Part shown: piece by piece, positions 26,169-34,236 of the stretch | How the letters are laid out: each line of letters begins with the position of its first letter | How positions within the stretch are numbered: position 1 is the stretch's first letter | Assembly: GCF_024181285.1 (NCBI RefSeq) | Contig: NZ_CP051201.1 | Span: 1,798,001 to 1,862,000, forward strand | Reading direction: 5' to 3' | DNA: 64,000 bases | From: Treponema sp. OMZ 790 | Lineage (GTDB): Bacteria; Spirochaetota; Spirochaetia; Treponematales; Treponemataceae | The notes under the pieces: generated by a model | Database searches by the model: none | What the model was told of the DNA's origin: nothing | Seen by the model: the letters and a program-made list of their open reading frames with translations, nothing else | Position numbers and translations under genes: made by a program

Positions 26169-27431
26169 ATGTTAAAGAAAATTAAAACGGCGGAACTTAA
26201 AACCGGAGTTCGTTTTTCGGCTCCCGTCTTTTTTGATGACGGGCACAACATGTTTCTTCTGAGAGGTATGCCGCTGAGCGAAAACGAATTGAACACTTTA
26301 AAAAGGTGGAAAATTCAATATCTTGTCACTGCAGGCGATCCGGTTCCTGAAGGAGAAGTTCTGGATGACGATGTAGAAGAACTTACCGAAATAGAAGAGC
26401 TTGAAGAATTGGATGAAATACAGGAGGCAGATCCTCAGGAAGAATATCCAATCAACGGAACCAAAATTCGAAGAGCCGAAATTGAAGGAATATCGGCTGA
26501 CTGTATTTTAAAACTTACAAAAGACCCTCGCTCCATGCAGCTGCATACGGAATATTTGGACATTATAAAAAGCCTTGAAAAACTGTTTGATAACTTTAAA
26601 GAAAGAAAACATGTAGACAATATGCCCGTAAACTATCATGCGGTACAGTTGACGGAATTAGTCAGAAAAAATCCTCCGCTTTGTGTAGGTTTTATACTGG
26701 GTACGGAATTGGAAGAAGATAATCTTGCACGATCCTCCGTAAACACGGCTATTTTGGCAATAATCTTGAGTGAAGCATTGGAACTCCCCAAAAATAGAAT
26801 TAACGAAATAACCATTGCTGCCTTATTACATGATGTCGGAATGATGAAAATACCGCAAAAGATATTGAATAAAACTGAAGCATTGACCGACATCGAAAAA
26901 CAGGCAGTTGCAGCTCATACGGCTTACGGTTATAAAACCGCCATGAGTGAACTCATGTACACAAGGGAAATTGCTTTAAGCATCATGCAGCACCACGAAA
27001 GATGGGATGGAAAGGGCCATCCTAACGGCCTTGCAGGAAAAGACATAGATATCGGTGCAAGAATAATAACGGTTGCCGATGCCTTTGTTGCAATGATAAC
27101 TCCCAAATCCTATCGAGACCTAATGCTGGGTTATCAAGCCATGAAAAACTTACTCGCAGATAATGCCCGAATTTTCGATCCCGAAATAATAAAAGCGATG
27201 ATTAGAAGCGTAGGTATATACCCCATTGGCTCGATTGTTTTGATGAACGATGCATCCCTTGCACGGGTAGTAAAAAGCTCTCCTGAAGCTCCTATGCGTC
27301 CATTTATACGCATACTAATCGATTCGACAGGTGAAGTTTTAAACGAAGATTCCGAACCTGTAGACTTAAAGAAAAATAAAAATCTCTTTATAGTTCGTGC
27401 TATAGATCCGAGGGCTTACAGAAACAAATAA
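26169..27431 (+). CDS. HD-GYP-domain protein
   Basis: 420 residues. An N-terminal DUF3391-like region (residues 1-60, IKTAELKTGVRFSAPVFFDD) and an acidic linker precede an HD-GYP domain. The metal site reads LLHDVGMMKIP (about 220), AAHTAYGYKTA and MQHHERWDGKGHPNGL (about 274), followed by ARIITVADAFVAM. The defining GYP is GHP and the usual HDxGK is HDVGM, so c-di-GMP phosphodiesterase activity is likely but not certain. It overlaps yraN by one base (TAATG). Confidence 0.88.
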   Translation: MLKKIKTAELKTGVRFSAPVFFDDGHNMFLLRGMPLSENELNTLKRWKIQYLVTAGDPVPEGEVLDDDVEELTEIEELEELDEIQEADPQEEYPINGTKIRRAEIEGISADCILKLTKDPRSMQLHTEYLDIIKSLEKLFDNFKERKHVDNMPVNYHAVQLTELVRKNPPLCVGFILGTELEEDNLARSSVNTAILAIILSEALELPKNRINEITIAALLHDVGMMKIPQKILNKTEALTDIEKQAVAAHTAYGYKTAMSELMYTREIALSIMQHHERWDGKGHPNGLAGKDIDIGARIITVADAFVAMITPKSYRDLMLGYQAMKNLLADNARIFDPEIIKAMIRSVGIYPIGSIVLMNDASLARVVKSSPEAPMRPFIRILIDSTGEVLNEDSEPVDLKKNKNLFIVRAIDPRAYRNK

Positions 27432-27823
27432 TGGATTCTCTTGGATCAAAGGGAGAAAACCGAATATCCGAATGGCTTACAGATAAAGGCTACCTCATTT
27501 TAGAACAAAACTGGCGTACCCGCACGGGAGAAATAGACATAATTGCATTGGACAAAACCGATCAAAACCGGCCTTGCGGGGTCTTGGTTTTTATAGAAGT
27601 AAAAACCCTATTAAAAACGGAATTGAGCGATTTGGATCTTATTATCAACAAAAAAAAACAAGAACGGATTATAAAAACAGCTAAATGTTTTCTTGCAAAT
27701 CATCGAAAATATAATAAGATGTATATAAGATTTGATGTGGTTGTGCTGCAATCAAACCCTTTTTTGGAACAGCCGCTTAAAGTATTACATTTAGAAGATG
27801 CTTTTGGAGATTGCTATGACTAG
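27431..27823 (+). CDS. YraN-family (UPF0102) nuclease-like protein
   Basis: 130 residues. The endonuclease-like core is clear: GSKGENRISEWLTDKGYLIL, RTRTGEIDIIALD and VFIEVKTLL, giving the E...GEIDLI...EVK pattern of the PD-(D/E)XK-type UPF0102 family. The cellular role of YraN is not settled. The start overlaps the HD-GYP stop, and the 3' end overlaps the next small gene by 8 bases. Confidence 0.92.
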   Translation: MDSLGSKGENRISEWLTDKGYLILEQNWRTRTGEIDIIALDKTDQNRPCGVLVFIEVKTLLKTELSDLDLIINKKKQERIIKTAKCFLANHRKYNKMYIRFDVVVLQSNPFLEQPLKVLHLEDAFGDCYD

Positions 27824-28031
27824 TATGAATTTATTTCCGCATAAAAAAAATACCTCTGCCCATAATACCGTATTAACGGATGCGGAAATTCATGCAATGG
27901 AAGTAAAACTTGAAGACCCCGAATATATGGATGCCGCTATTTACCGATTGGCTTCAATCATAACGGAAAGAATTTTAAATGGGGGACTGGATTACGTAAA
28001 TATGAATTTTAAACGGAGCAAAAGAGTATGA
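27816..28031 (+). CDS. Small conserved-looking protein of unknown function
   Basis: 71 residues starting MTSMNLFPHKK. The ATG lies inside the 3' end of yraN, a typical coupled start, and the end overlaps the next gene by 4 bases. It is acidic and helical (DAEIHAMEVKLEDPEYMDAA, YRLASIITERIL). No signal peptide, membrane helix or known motif is visible. It is supported mainly by the tight overlaps at both ends. Confidence 0.7.
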   Translation: MTSMNLFPHKKNTSAHNTVLTDAEIHAMEVKLEDPEYMDAAIYRLASIITERILNGGLDYVNMNFKRSKRV

Positions 28032-28480
28032 GCAAAAGACGATTTAAACCCGGCAGAAGCCAACGAACCGAAAAAAGAACAGATGATGCGGCTTCTAAAA
28101 GGCCCTTTGACGGACAAGCAAAAAAAACAAGGCCTTTTAACGGTCAAAACAGAGAACCGGCTTTTAAAAAGATAGAATATCCCGAATACACATGTACCAA
28201 ATGCGGAGAAATTATACAGGATTTGAGCTCTGCCATTGCCGATAAAGAAAGCGGCTTGCCGGTACACTTTGACTGTGTTATAGAATTTTTAAAAAATGCA
28301 GAAGAGTTAAAAACCGGAGAAGAAATTATTTACATAGGAAACGGAAATTTTGCGGTTGCATATTTCGAAAATCCGAAGATACGTAAGAATTTTAAAATAA
28401 TAAAACTAATTGAATGGGAAGATAAAAATAAGCTCTATCAGTGGAAAAAAGATATTTCGGAACTGACATCAAAAACATAA
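28028..28480 (+). CDS. Zinc-ribbon-like protein of unknown function
   Basis: 150 residues. The first 45 are very basic and low in complexity (KRRFKPGRSQRTEKR). The centre carries a possible metal site, CTKCGEI followed 22 residues later by VHFDC, a CxxC...HxxC pattern. The C-terminal third is mixed alpha/beta (EEIIYIGNGNFAVAYFENP). The basic tail suggests nucleic-acid binding, which is inference. It is the last gene of the five-gene run and is followed by a strong terminator. Confidence 0.75.
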   Translation: MSKRRFKPGRSQRTEKRTDDAASKRPFDGQAKKTRPFNGQNREPAFKKIEYPEYTCTKCGEIIQDLSSAIADKESGLPVHFDCVIEFLKNAEELKTGEEIIYIGNGNFAVAYFENPKIRKNFKIIKLIEWEDKNKLYQWKKDISELTSKT

Positions 28481-28511
28481 AAAAAAGCCGGACAATGCTC
28501 CGGCTTTTTTA
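28480..28511. terminator. Bidirectional terminator between the zinc-ribbon gene and serS
   Basis: AAAAAAGCCGGA, loop CAATGC, TCCGGCTTTTTT. It serves both convergent genes. Confidence 0.93.
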
Positions 28512-28513
28512 TT

Positions 28514-29782
28514 TTAACATATCTTATCAAAACCGCAATAATGAACAAGGGCTTCAGGTATCTTTACGGAGCCGTCAGCTTGCTGATAGTTTTCCAATAT
28601 AGCTATCATCGCCCTGGACATGGCAATGGCAGTTCCGTTTAAGGTATGAAGAAATTTATTTTTACCGTCATCGTCTTTGTAGCGTATGTTTAACCGCCGT
28701 GCCTGATAATCGGTACAGTTAGAAGTCGAAGTAACCTCACCCCACTCTCCTCCGTTTCTTCCGGGCATCCAAGCCTCCAAATCCCATTTTCTGTAAGCGG
28801 GAGCACCGAGGTCTCCGGTACAGGTATCTACAACCCTAAAGGGAATTCCTAAACCATTGAATATTTCTTCTTCAATCGCACGGAGTTCTTCATGGAGGGC
28901 ATCCGATTCTTCCGGAGTACAATAGACAAACATTTCGAGTTTTAAAAATTGATGAACACGGTAAAGGCCCTTGGAAAACTGACCTGCAGCTCCGGCCTCC
29001 CGTCTAAAGCAGTGAGAAATACCGCAGTATTTTAAAGGTAAGTTTTCTTTTTTTATTATCTCATCGGCATGATAACCTCCGAGTGTAATCTCGGCCGTTG
29101 CCACCAAACAGGAACCTTCCCCTTCAAGAGAGTATACGTTAGATTCTTCGCCGCGGGGGTTAAAACCGATGCCGTATAAAATTTCTTCCTTTGCAACATC
29201 AGGCGTAATAAAGGGTTTAAACCCATGTTTTCTCAATATGTTAAGCCCGTACATGATTAGAGCTTGCTCTAAAAATACCGCTTCGTTTTTTAAAAAATAG
29301 AATTTAACGCCTGAAACCTTTGTTCCTGCTTCAAAATCGATTATATCCAAATCTTGTCCGATCTGGACGTGATCTTTGGGTTCAAACCCGAATTGCGGAA
29401 CGGTACCGCAGCGCTTCACTTCCAAATTGTCGGAATCTTCTTTACCGACGGGAGCTTTGGGATGAGCCATATTCGGAATTTTACTTACGGCTTCGTGCAG
29501 GTTTTTTTCTGCCTCAGCCAAATCGGATTCAACTTGGGCAATTTTTTCTTTTATAGTCTTCCCTTGATCGACTAACTTTTGCCTTTCTTCAGGACTAAGT
29601 TTTTGTTTCATCGAGTGGGAATTATCATTTCTTTCTTTTTGCAAATTCTGCAAGGAAGTTACAAGAGCAGTCCGCTTATCGTACAGATCCACAGCCTTAT
29701 CGGCATCTGCATTCATATGCCGATTTTTAATATTTTGTTTTACGGCTTCAAGGTTTTCTTTAATAAATTTGTAATCTAACAT
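28514..29782 (-). CDS. serS: Seryl-tRNA synthetase
   Basis: 422 residues, standard length. An N-terminal antiparallel coiled-coil arm for the tRNA-Ser long arm (about 1-105) is followed by the class II core. Motif 2 is CFRREAGAAGQFSKGLYRVH and motif 3 is NGTAIAMSRAMIAILEN. TAEITLGGYHADE and EVTSTSNCTDYQARRL are serine-pocket segments. It charges tRNA-Ser and tRNA-Sec. The gene has a near-consensus leaderless promoter. Confidence 0.97.
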   Translation of the reverse strand: MLDYKFIKENLEAVKQNIKNRHMNADADKAVDLYDKRTALVTSLQNLQKERNDNSHSMKQKLSPEERQKLVDQGKTIKEKIAQVESDLAEAEKNLHEAVSKIPNMAHPKAPVGKEDSDNLEVKRCGTVPQFGFEPKDHVQIGQDLDIIDFEAGTKVSGVKFYFLKNEAVFLEQALIMYGLNILRKHGFKPFITPDVAKEEILYGIGFNPRGEESNVYSLEGEGSCLVATAEITLGGYHADEIIKKENLPLKYCGISHCFRREAGAAGQFSKGLYRVHQFLKLEMFVYCTPEESDALHEELRAIEEEIFNGLGIPFRVVDTCTGDLGAPAYRKWDLEAWMPGRNGGEWGEVTSTSNCTDYQARRLNIRYKDDDGKNKFLHTLNGTAIAMSRAMIAILENYQQADGSVKIPEALVHYCGFDKIC

Positions 29783-29788
29783 GGTAAA

Positions 29789-29817
29789 ATTGTACTTCTT
29801 ATTTTAAATTCTGTCAA
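29789..29817 (-). promoter_or_regulatory. Leaderless promoter of serS
   Basis: On the minus strand TTGACA, 17 bases, TACAAT, 6 bases, ATG at 29782. This is the cleanest example of the leaderless arrangement. Confidence 0.85.
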
Positions 29818-29853
29818 GACTTAAGATTTAGCCGTAACAATTTACCGGCCGGC

Positions 29854-29882
29854 TTGACAATTTTTTAGAATTATCGGATACT
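29854..29882 (+). promoter_or_regulatory. Promoter of the small outer-membrane protein gene
   Basis: TTGACA (29854-29859), 17 bases, GATACT (29877-29882). The leader of about 38 bases contains GGAGG, a conventional design unlike the divergent serS. Confidence 0.7.
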
Positions 29883-29926
29883 TGAGTATACTTAGAAATA
29901 CATTTTTATTTATTTGGAGGTATTTT

Positions 29927-30556
29927 ATGAATAAGAAAATATTTTTTGTTTGTCTTGCTTTTGCATTAATTTTTACCGGTATGCTGACGGCAAAATCAAT
30001 CGGCTTAAATTTGGAAGTAGGAGCAGCTTATACCAACCATCAGCTGCATAGAATCGGCAGAAATTATGCTCATGACGGTTTTAGGCATCATGGAATAAGA
30101 TCAAAAAGCTTAGGAGGCGTCAACATAGGGATTTCCTATCCTCTTCCTAAAAACTGGGAGGTTTTTGCGAACACCACCTTTGCCTTTAATAATACGTTTG
30201 TAAATGACACAATGCTGGGAGTAGGCTATGTATTTAAGCCCGGAAAAGGTTTTAACCTTTTGTTGGGAGGAGCCTTCGCCTTCGGCGGTTCCGTTTTTAG
30301 CTGGCCGGAAGGAAGCACCACAGTAACAACTAGTTATTTCAATATAGGCGGAGGAATAAATTTTACCGCTTCCTATATGTTCACAAGAAAATTTGGAATG
30401 TATGCAGGAGCTTCGGCAATATACTATAAGCCCGTAGCGGGAAATTGGTCAAGAAAAGTAGGTAATTCCACAAATTCAGGAAACATACAATCCAATACAC
30501 TTCCCGATTTAGCAAAATCGATAAATATAAAACTCGGATTAAAAGTAAGATTATAA
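29927..30556 (+). CDS. Small outer-membrane beta-barrel-like protein
   Basis: 209 residues. ATG at 29927 follows TTTGGAGG. A signal peptide (FFVCLAFALIFTGMLTAKS) is followed by alternating amphipathic strands rich in Gly, Phe and Tyr (GVGYVFKPGKGFNLLLGGAF, GGGINFTASYMFTRKFGMYA), consistent with an eight- to ten-strand barrel. It ends KLGLKVRL rather than in the classical terminal Phe. I do not recognise a specific family. Confidence 0.75.
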   Translation: MNKKIFFVCLAFALIFTGMLTAKSIGLNLEVGAAYTNHQLHRIGRNYAHDGFRHHGIRSKSLGGVNIGISYPLPKNWEVFANTTFAFNNTFVNDTMLGVGYVFKPGKGFNLLLGGAFAFGGSVFSWPEGSTTVTTSYFNIGGGINFTASYMFTRKFGMYAGASAIYYKPVAGNWSRKVGNSTNSGNIQSNTLPDLAKSINIKLGLKVRL

Positions 30557-30576
30557 AAAACCTTGTCTCCTAGGTA

Positions 30577-30605
30577 TTGACATTGATGCTCTTTTTGCGT
30601 ATTAT
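30577..30605 (+). promoter_or_regulatory. Promoter of the tRNA-Pro/tRNA-Arg pair
   Basis: TTGACA (30577-30582), 17 bases, TATTAT (30600-30605), placing the start of transcription about 6 bases before the tRNA-Pro 5' end. Confidence 0.8.
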
Positions 30606-30617
30606 GTTCACTCGCAT

Positions 30618-30690
30618 CGGGATGTAGCCTAGGGGCTAAGGCGTCTGGTTTGGGACCAGAAGATCGGGGGTTCAAATCCCTCCATCCCGA
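30618..30690 (+). tRNA. tRNA-Pro (TGG)
   Basis: 73 bases. The acceptor pairs CGGGATG with CATCCCG. The anticodon stem CTGGT/ACCAG has loop TTTGGGA-type sequence with anticodon TGG. The T arm is GGGGG-TTCAAAT-CCCTC. CCA is not encoded. Confidence 0.93.
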
Positions 30691-30704
30691 TCCTTACAAG
30701 TCTT

Positions 30705-30778
30705 GGGATCGTAGCTCATCAGGATAGAGCAACTGCCTTCTAAGCAGTAGGTAGGGGGTTCGAGTCCCTCCGGTCCCG
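30705..30778 (+). tRNA. tRNA-Arg (TCT)
   Basis: 74 bases. Acceptor GGGATCG pairs with CGGTCCC including one G-T pair. Anticodon stem ACTGC/GCAGT encloses CTTCTAA, anticodon TCT. T arm is GGGGG-TTCGAGT-CCCTC. CCA is not encoded. It follows tRNA-Pro by 14 bases. Confidence 0.93.
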
Positions 30779-30784
30779 TTCAAG

Positions 30785-30834
30785 GCCGATTAAGAAGTTT
30801 TGTGTAAGAACAAAATTACTTAATCGGCTTTTTT
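30785..30834. terminator. Terminator after the tRNA pair and the sigma-54 activator
   Basis: Ten-base perfect arms GCCGATTAAG and CTTAATCGGC around a 24-base loop that can pair further (TTTTG/CAAAA), then TTTTTT. Confidence 0.85.
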
Positions 30835-32368
30835 AATACTTTATGCCGAGCTTTTTCATCTTACTTTGGAGGGTTCCGGGTTTTAGATCTAAAAGAGCTG
30901 CGGCTCCGTCTTTGCCGTAAATTTTTCCGTTTGAGGCTGAAAGAGCTCTTTCTATAATTTCGATTTGGGCCTCATCAAAGGTCTTTATTTCTTCGGGCAA
31001 AACCTTATCTCCAACCTCTTTATTGTCGGCGGCTTTTACGGGCCTTTTTTGCACTTCGCTTAAAACGTAGGTCTCCCTTGTTCCCGGTACCAGGTGCTCG
31101 GCAGGAATTTCTCCGCCTTGCGAGAGAATAGCAGCTCTTTCTACAACATTTTTAAGTTCGCGGACATTTCCGTGCCAGGGCATGGCCATAAGCTTTTCGA
31201 TAGCGGCCATAGAAAGGCTCGTGTTTTCAAAACCTTTCCGCTTGCGTATATCCGAAATAAAGTGTTCGGCCAAGAGGGCCGTGTCGTCGCCTCTCTCTCT
31301 TAAAGGCGGAAGCCTCAAGGGGAAAACATCCAGCCTGTAAAGGAGGTCTTCACGGAAGCGGCTCATCGCAACGGCCTCGGCCAAGTCGACATTTGTTGCG
31401 GCTATTATGCGTACATCCACAGAAACAGGCTTTTCCCCGCCGACGCGCTCAAATTTTCCATCTTGAAGAACACGCAAAAGCTTGGGCTGAAGGTCGAAGG
31501 GCAAGTCCCCTACCTCGTCCAAAAAGAGGGTACCGCCGTCGGCAAGCTCGAACCTTCCTTTCCGCAAGGCCGCCGCCCCCGAAAAAGCCCCCTTCTCATG
31601 CCCGAAGATTTCGCTTTCGGCAAGACTTTGCACAAGGGCCGAGCAGTTTACGGGAACAAAGGGTTTTTCTGCCCTGTTGGAAAGCATGTGAATGGTGCGG
31701 GCGGCCTGTTCCTTTCCTGTTCCCGTTTCTCCCGAAATTAAAACCGGCACATCCGAGGCCGCAACCAGCTTTATCGAGTCCAAAACCGTAGTCCAAGCCC
31801 GGGAAGTTCCAACCATATCCTTAAAAATATCCGAGGATTGGAGCAAAACATTTCTTTCAAGCAAGAGACTTTCGGTCTTTTTAATCAAAGATTGAGAAGC
31901 ATCCGTTTGCACCAAGGCAACCGAAATAAGCTTTGAAATTGTAGAAACAAAGCGTACAATTTCGGGTGTGAATTTTGAGCACATCCGGTGATCCAAGGTC
32001 ATCATTCCTATAACCCTGTCTCCCATATAAAGAGGAGCCACCAGACAAGAATGGTTTTCGGGCATTTCGATTATTTCGTCATAGGTATCCACATGCGGAA
32101 TATTTTCATCAAACAAAAAAGCCTTTCTTTCATCTAAAATTCTGGCTATATCTTTCCGCATATTTAGGTTGATTGTAAAACTGTTCAGTAATTTTGAAGA
32201 AAGCGGACCTATAGCCTTTCTTACCTTTAGAACATTTTTATCTTCAAACCCCATCACAACGGCAAGCTCATAATCGACCAGCTCTCTTAGAGCTTCAAGA
32301 ATAAGCTCCAATACTTGTTCTGCAGAGATGGGATTGGTTTTGTTTAAAACTGATATAGCCTTGTTCAT
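30833..32368 (-). CDS. GAF-domain sigma-54-dependent transcriptional activator (NifA/FhlA type)
   Basis: 511 residues. A GAF domain (about 15-165) is followed by an AAA+ sigma-54 activator domain with Walker A GETGTGKE, the sigma-54-contact loop ESEIFGHEKGAFSGA, Walker B GGTLFLDEVGDLP and arginine fingers near FREDLLYRLDVFPL. The C-terminal Fis-type helix-turn-helix is ALLDLKPGTLQSKMKKLGI. The contact loop reads GAFSGA where GAFTGA is the norm, a conservative change. It should drive RpoN-dependent genes when a small ligand binds the GAF domain. Target genes are not evident. Confidence 0.93.
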   Translation of the reverse strand: MNKAISVLNKTNPISAEQVLELILEALRELVDYELAVVMGFEDKNVLKVRKAIGPLSSKLLNSFTINLNMRKDIARILDERKAFLFDENIPHVDTYDEIIEMPENHSCLVAPLYMGDRVIGMMTLDHRMCSKFTPEIVRFVSTISKLISVALVQTDASQSLIKKTESLLLERNVLLQSSDIFKDMVGTSRAWTTVLDSIKLVAASDVPVLISGETGTGKEQAARTIHMLSNRAEKPFVPVNCSALVQSLAESEIFGHEKGAFSGAAALRKGRFELADGGTLFLDEVGDLPFDLQPKLLRVLQDGKFERVGGEKPVSVDVRIIAATNVDLAEAVAMSRFREDLLYRLDVFPLRLPPLRERGDDTALLAEHFISDIRKRKGFENTSLSMAAIEKLMAMPWHGNVRELKNVVERAAILSQGGEIPAEHLVPGTRETYVLSEVQKRPVKAADNKEVGDKVLPEEIKTFDEAQIEIIERALSASNGKIYGKDGAAALLDLKPGTLQSKMKKLGIKY

Positions 32369-32376
32369 ACTCTGCG

Positions 32377-32405
32377 ATTATACCCTCATTATCAATCTTT
32401 GTCAA
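32377..32405 (-). promoter_or_regulatory. Consensus leaderless promoter of the sigma-54 activator
   Basis: On the minus strand TTGACA, 17 bases, TATAAT (both perfect), then 8 bases before the ATG at 32368. Confidence 0.85.
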
Positions 32406-32423
32406 AAGGATTTACCTGCAGGA

Positions 32424-32452
32424 TTGAACAAGAAGTGTAATTCGGATAGAAT
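32424..32452 (+). promoter_or_regulatory. Promoter of the YggS-family gene
   Basis: TTGAAC (32424-32429), 17 bases, TAGAAT (32447-32452), with a short leader carrying GGGGGA before ATG at 32481. Confidence 0.7.
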
Positions 32453-32480
32453 ATTATACAGAAGATTTTATGGGGGAATT

Positions 32481-33221
32481 ATGAAAGACGATATTAAAAT
32501 AAATTTGGAAGAAGTACATAGACGAATGGAAGCCGCTTGTAAGGCTTGCGGACGGGATCCGAAAGAGGTAAGACTTCTTATGGCCACAAAGACAGTTACG
32601 CCTGAGCGCATTTTAAAGGCCTTCGAATACGGCGAACTTTTAATCGGCGAAAACAAGGTTCAGGAATTGTGCGAAAAATACGAGGACCTTTCATCGGTAA
32701 AGCATGAAACCCACTTTATAGGCCACCTTCAAACCAATAAGATAAAAGACGTTATAAAATATGCCGACTGCATTGAGTCCGTTGACAGGCTTGACTTGGC
32801 CGAAAAACTTAGTAAGAGACTTGAAGCTGAAGGAAAAAGCATAGATATTCTTATACAGGTAAACACCTCCGAAGAAGAAAGCAAATTCGGCTGTAAGCCT
32901 GTAGAAGCGCTCGATCTTACCGAAAAAATTGCAAAACTTCCCTGCTTAAACATAAAAGGCCTTATGACAATAGGGCTTTTTTCCGATGATATGGATAAGG
33001 TAAGGCTTTGTTTTAAACTCCTTCAAAAAATCCGCAAGGAGATTACCGAAAAGAAGATTCCGAATGTTTCCATGGATGTTGTTTCTATGGGCATGACCGG
33101 AGATCTCGAAGTTGCCATCGAAGAAGGCTCGACCCAAATCAGGGTTGGTACGGCAATTTTCGGTAAACGAAACTATCCCGATTCCTATTATTGGAACGAA
33201 AATGCAAAGGTTGAAGTGTAA
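32481..33221 (+). CDS. YggS/PROSC-family pyridoxal phosphate homeostasis protein
   Basis: 246 residues. ATG at 32481 follows GGGGGA; an upstream in-frame extension would run across the promoter. It is a single PLP-binding alanine-racemase-like barrel: Lys in LLMATKTV, then GELLIGENKVQE, HFIGHLQTNKI and SMGMTGDLEVAIEEGSTQIR (phosphate-binding region), ending RVGTAIFG. The family buffers free PLP and affects amino-acid metabolism. Its end overlaps the next gene by 20 bases. Confidence 0.95.
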   Translation: MKDDIKINLEEVHRRMEAACKACGRDPKEVRLLMATKTVTPERILKAFEYGELLIGENKVQELCEKYEDLSSVKHETHFIGHLQTNKIKDVIKYADCIESVDRLDLAEKLSKRLEAEGKSIDILIQVNTSEEESKFGCKPVEALDLTEKIAKLPCLNIKGLMTIGLFSDDMDKVRLCFKLLQKIRKEITEKKIPNVSMDVVSMGMTGDLEVAIEEGSTQIRVGTAIFGKRNYPDSYYWNENAKVEV

Positions 33222-34026
33222 GCTTTTTTTAGGTTTATGTTTTTTTTCTCTTTTTTACGGCTCCGCCCTTTTTTCTCAAAATATTGAAAATTTAACGAGG
33301 ATGCAAAAGAGGGTTGTAAATATAGAAGCGGCCGTTTCTGAGGTGGATGTTTTTATAAGCAGCTATGACGGCGACACAATAGCCTATCGAACGGAACTCA
33401 AGCCGGGCACAAAACTTTCGATAGTTGAGCATAAAAAAAAGTTGAGGTTTACCGAGATAAGGCCTGCAAGCGGAAAGCTCTTTATCTATGTTCCAAAAGA
33501 TTTTTTACTCGAATCGTGCAGAGTTTTAGCATCTCATTCTTCCATAAAAATTGAAGGCATAAAGGCCGTCCATTTTTCGGTCTCGGGAAATTTTAATTCG
33601 GTGAAAGTAATAAATTCTCGGCTGAAGAACAGTCTGATTTCCCTTTCAAACGGAAGCCTCACCTTTAATAACGGCATTGTAACTGCAGCCGATTTTTGTT
33701 TAAACACCTCAAAGGCAAAAATTGAGATAGCCGAAGAAAAAGAGCACTGCAACCTCTTTGTAACCCAGCAAAAATGCGAAAAATTCATCTATGCAGGAGC
33801 GGCATACACCAATAGGCTCTTAGCTCTCTCGCCTCCAAAACCTAAAAAATTTATCTCGATGAGCGCTTCTTTTTCGGACATAGACTTAGGCTTTTCGGCT
33901 CCCTTAAAAGAGCCGAGAGAAAAATTCGATAAATACGGCGTCAGCGAGTTCGGTCCCAAACTTTCTCCCAATTTAGTAGATAACGAGGCAAATTTTTTAC
34001 CTAAAACAAGCACAAGTTTACCCTGA
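33202..34026 (+). CDS. Exported beta-rich protein (DUF4097-like)
   Basis: 274 residues. ATG at 33202 is inside the yggS 3' end. A signal peptide (LFLGLCFFSLFYGSALFSQ) is followed by repeats of short beta-strands (IRPASGKLFIYVPKDFLLES, LASHSSIKIEGIKAVHFSVS, SLTFNNGIVTAADFCLNT), the stacked pattern of DUF4097/putative adhesin beta-solenoids. The C-terminal 70 residues are Pro/Ser-rich. Function is unknown. Confidence 0.75.
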   Translation: MQRLKCKLFLGLCFFSLFYGSALFSQNIENLTRMQKRVVNIEAAVSEVDVFISSYDGDTIAYRTELKPGTKLSIVEHKKKLRFTEIRPASGKLFIYVPKDFLLESCRVLASHSSIKIEGIKAVHFSVSGNFNSVKVINSRLKNSLISLSNGSLTFNNGIVTAADFCLNTSKAKIEIAEEKEHCNLFVTQQKCEKFIYAGAAYTNRLLALSPPKPKKFISMSASFSDIDLGFSAPLKEPREKFDKYGVSEFGPKLSPNLVDNEANFLPKTSTSLP

Positions 34027-34044
34027 CAAATTTTAATTTACCGA

Positions 34045-34073
34045 TTGACAAGTTTTAAACTTTTTGATATACT
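34045..34073 (+). promoter_or_regulatory. Promoter of tRNA (CAT)
   Basis: TTGACA (34045-34050), 17 bases, TATACT (34068-34073); the tRNA starts 14 bases later. Confidence 0.8.
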
Positions 34074-34087
34074 CAAAACTCTTTTAA

Positions 34088-34161
<74 letters not shown>

Positions 34162-34199
34162 CTTTTTTAATCCTTAAATTTCCATTGTTTTTTCCTCGA

Positions 34200-34229
34200 T
34201 TGACAAGCAGTCAAACCTTATGCTAGACT
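34200..34229 (+). promoter_or_regulatory. Leaderless promoter of the AAA/PD-(D/E)XK gene
   Basis: TTGACA (34200-34205), 18 bases, extended -10 TGCTAGACT (hexamer 34224-34229), then 7 bases to ATG at 34237. Confidence 0.75.
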
Positions 34230-34236
34230 ATTATTT

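Noticed and set aside
31393-31896. Overlapping frames on both strands within the sigma-54 activator
   Set aside because: They lie inside the conserved AAA+ domain of the activator, whose motifs are complete on the minus strand.
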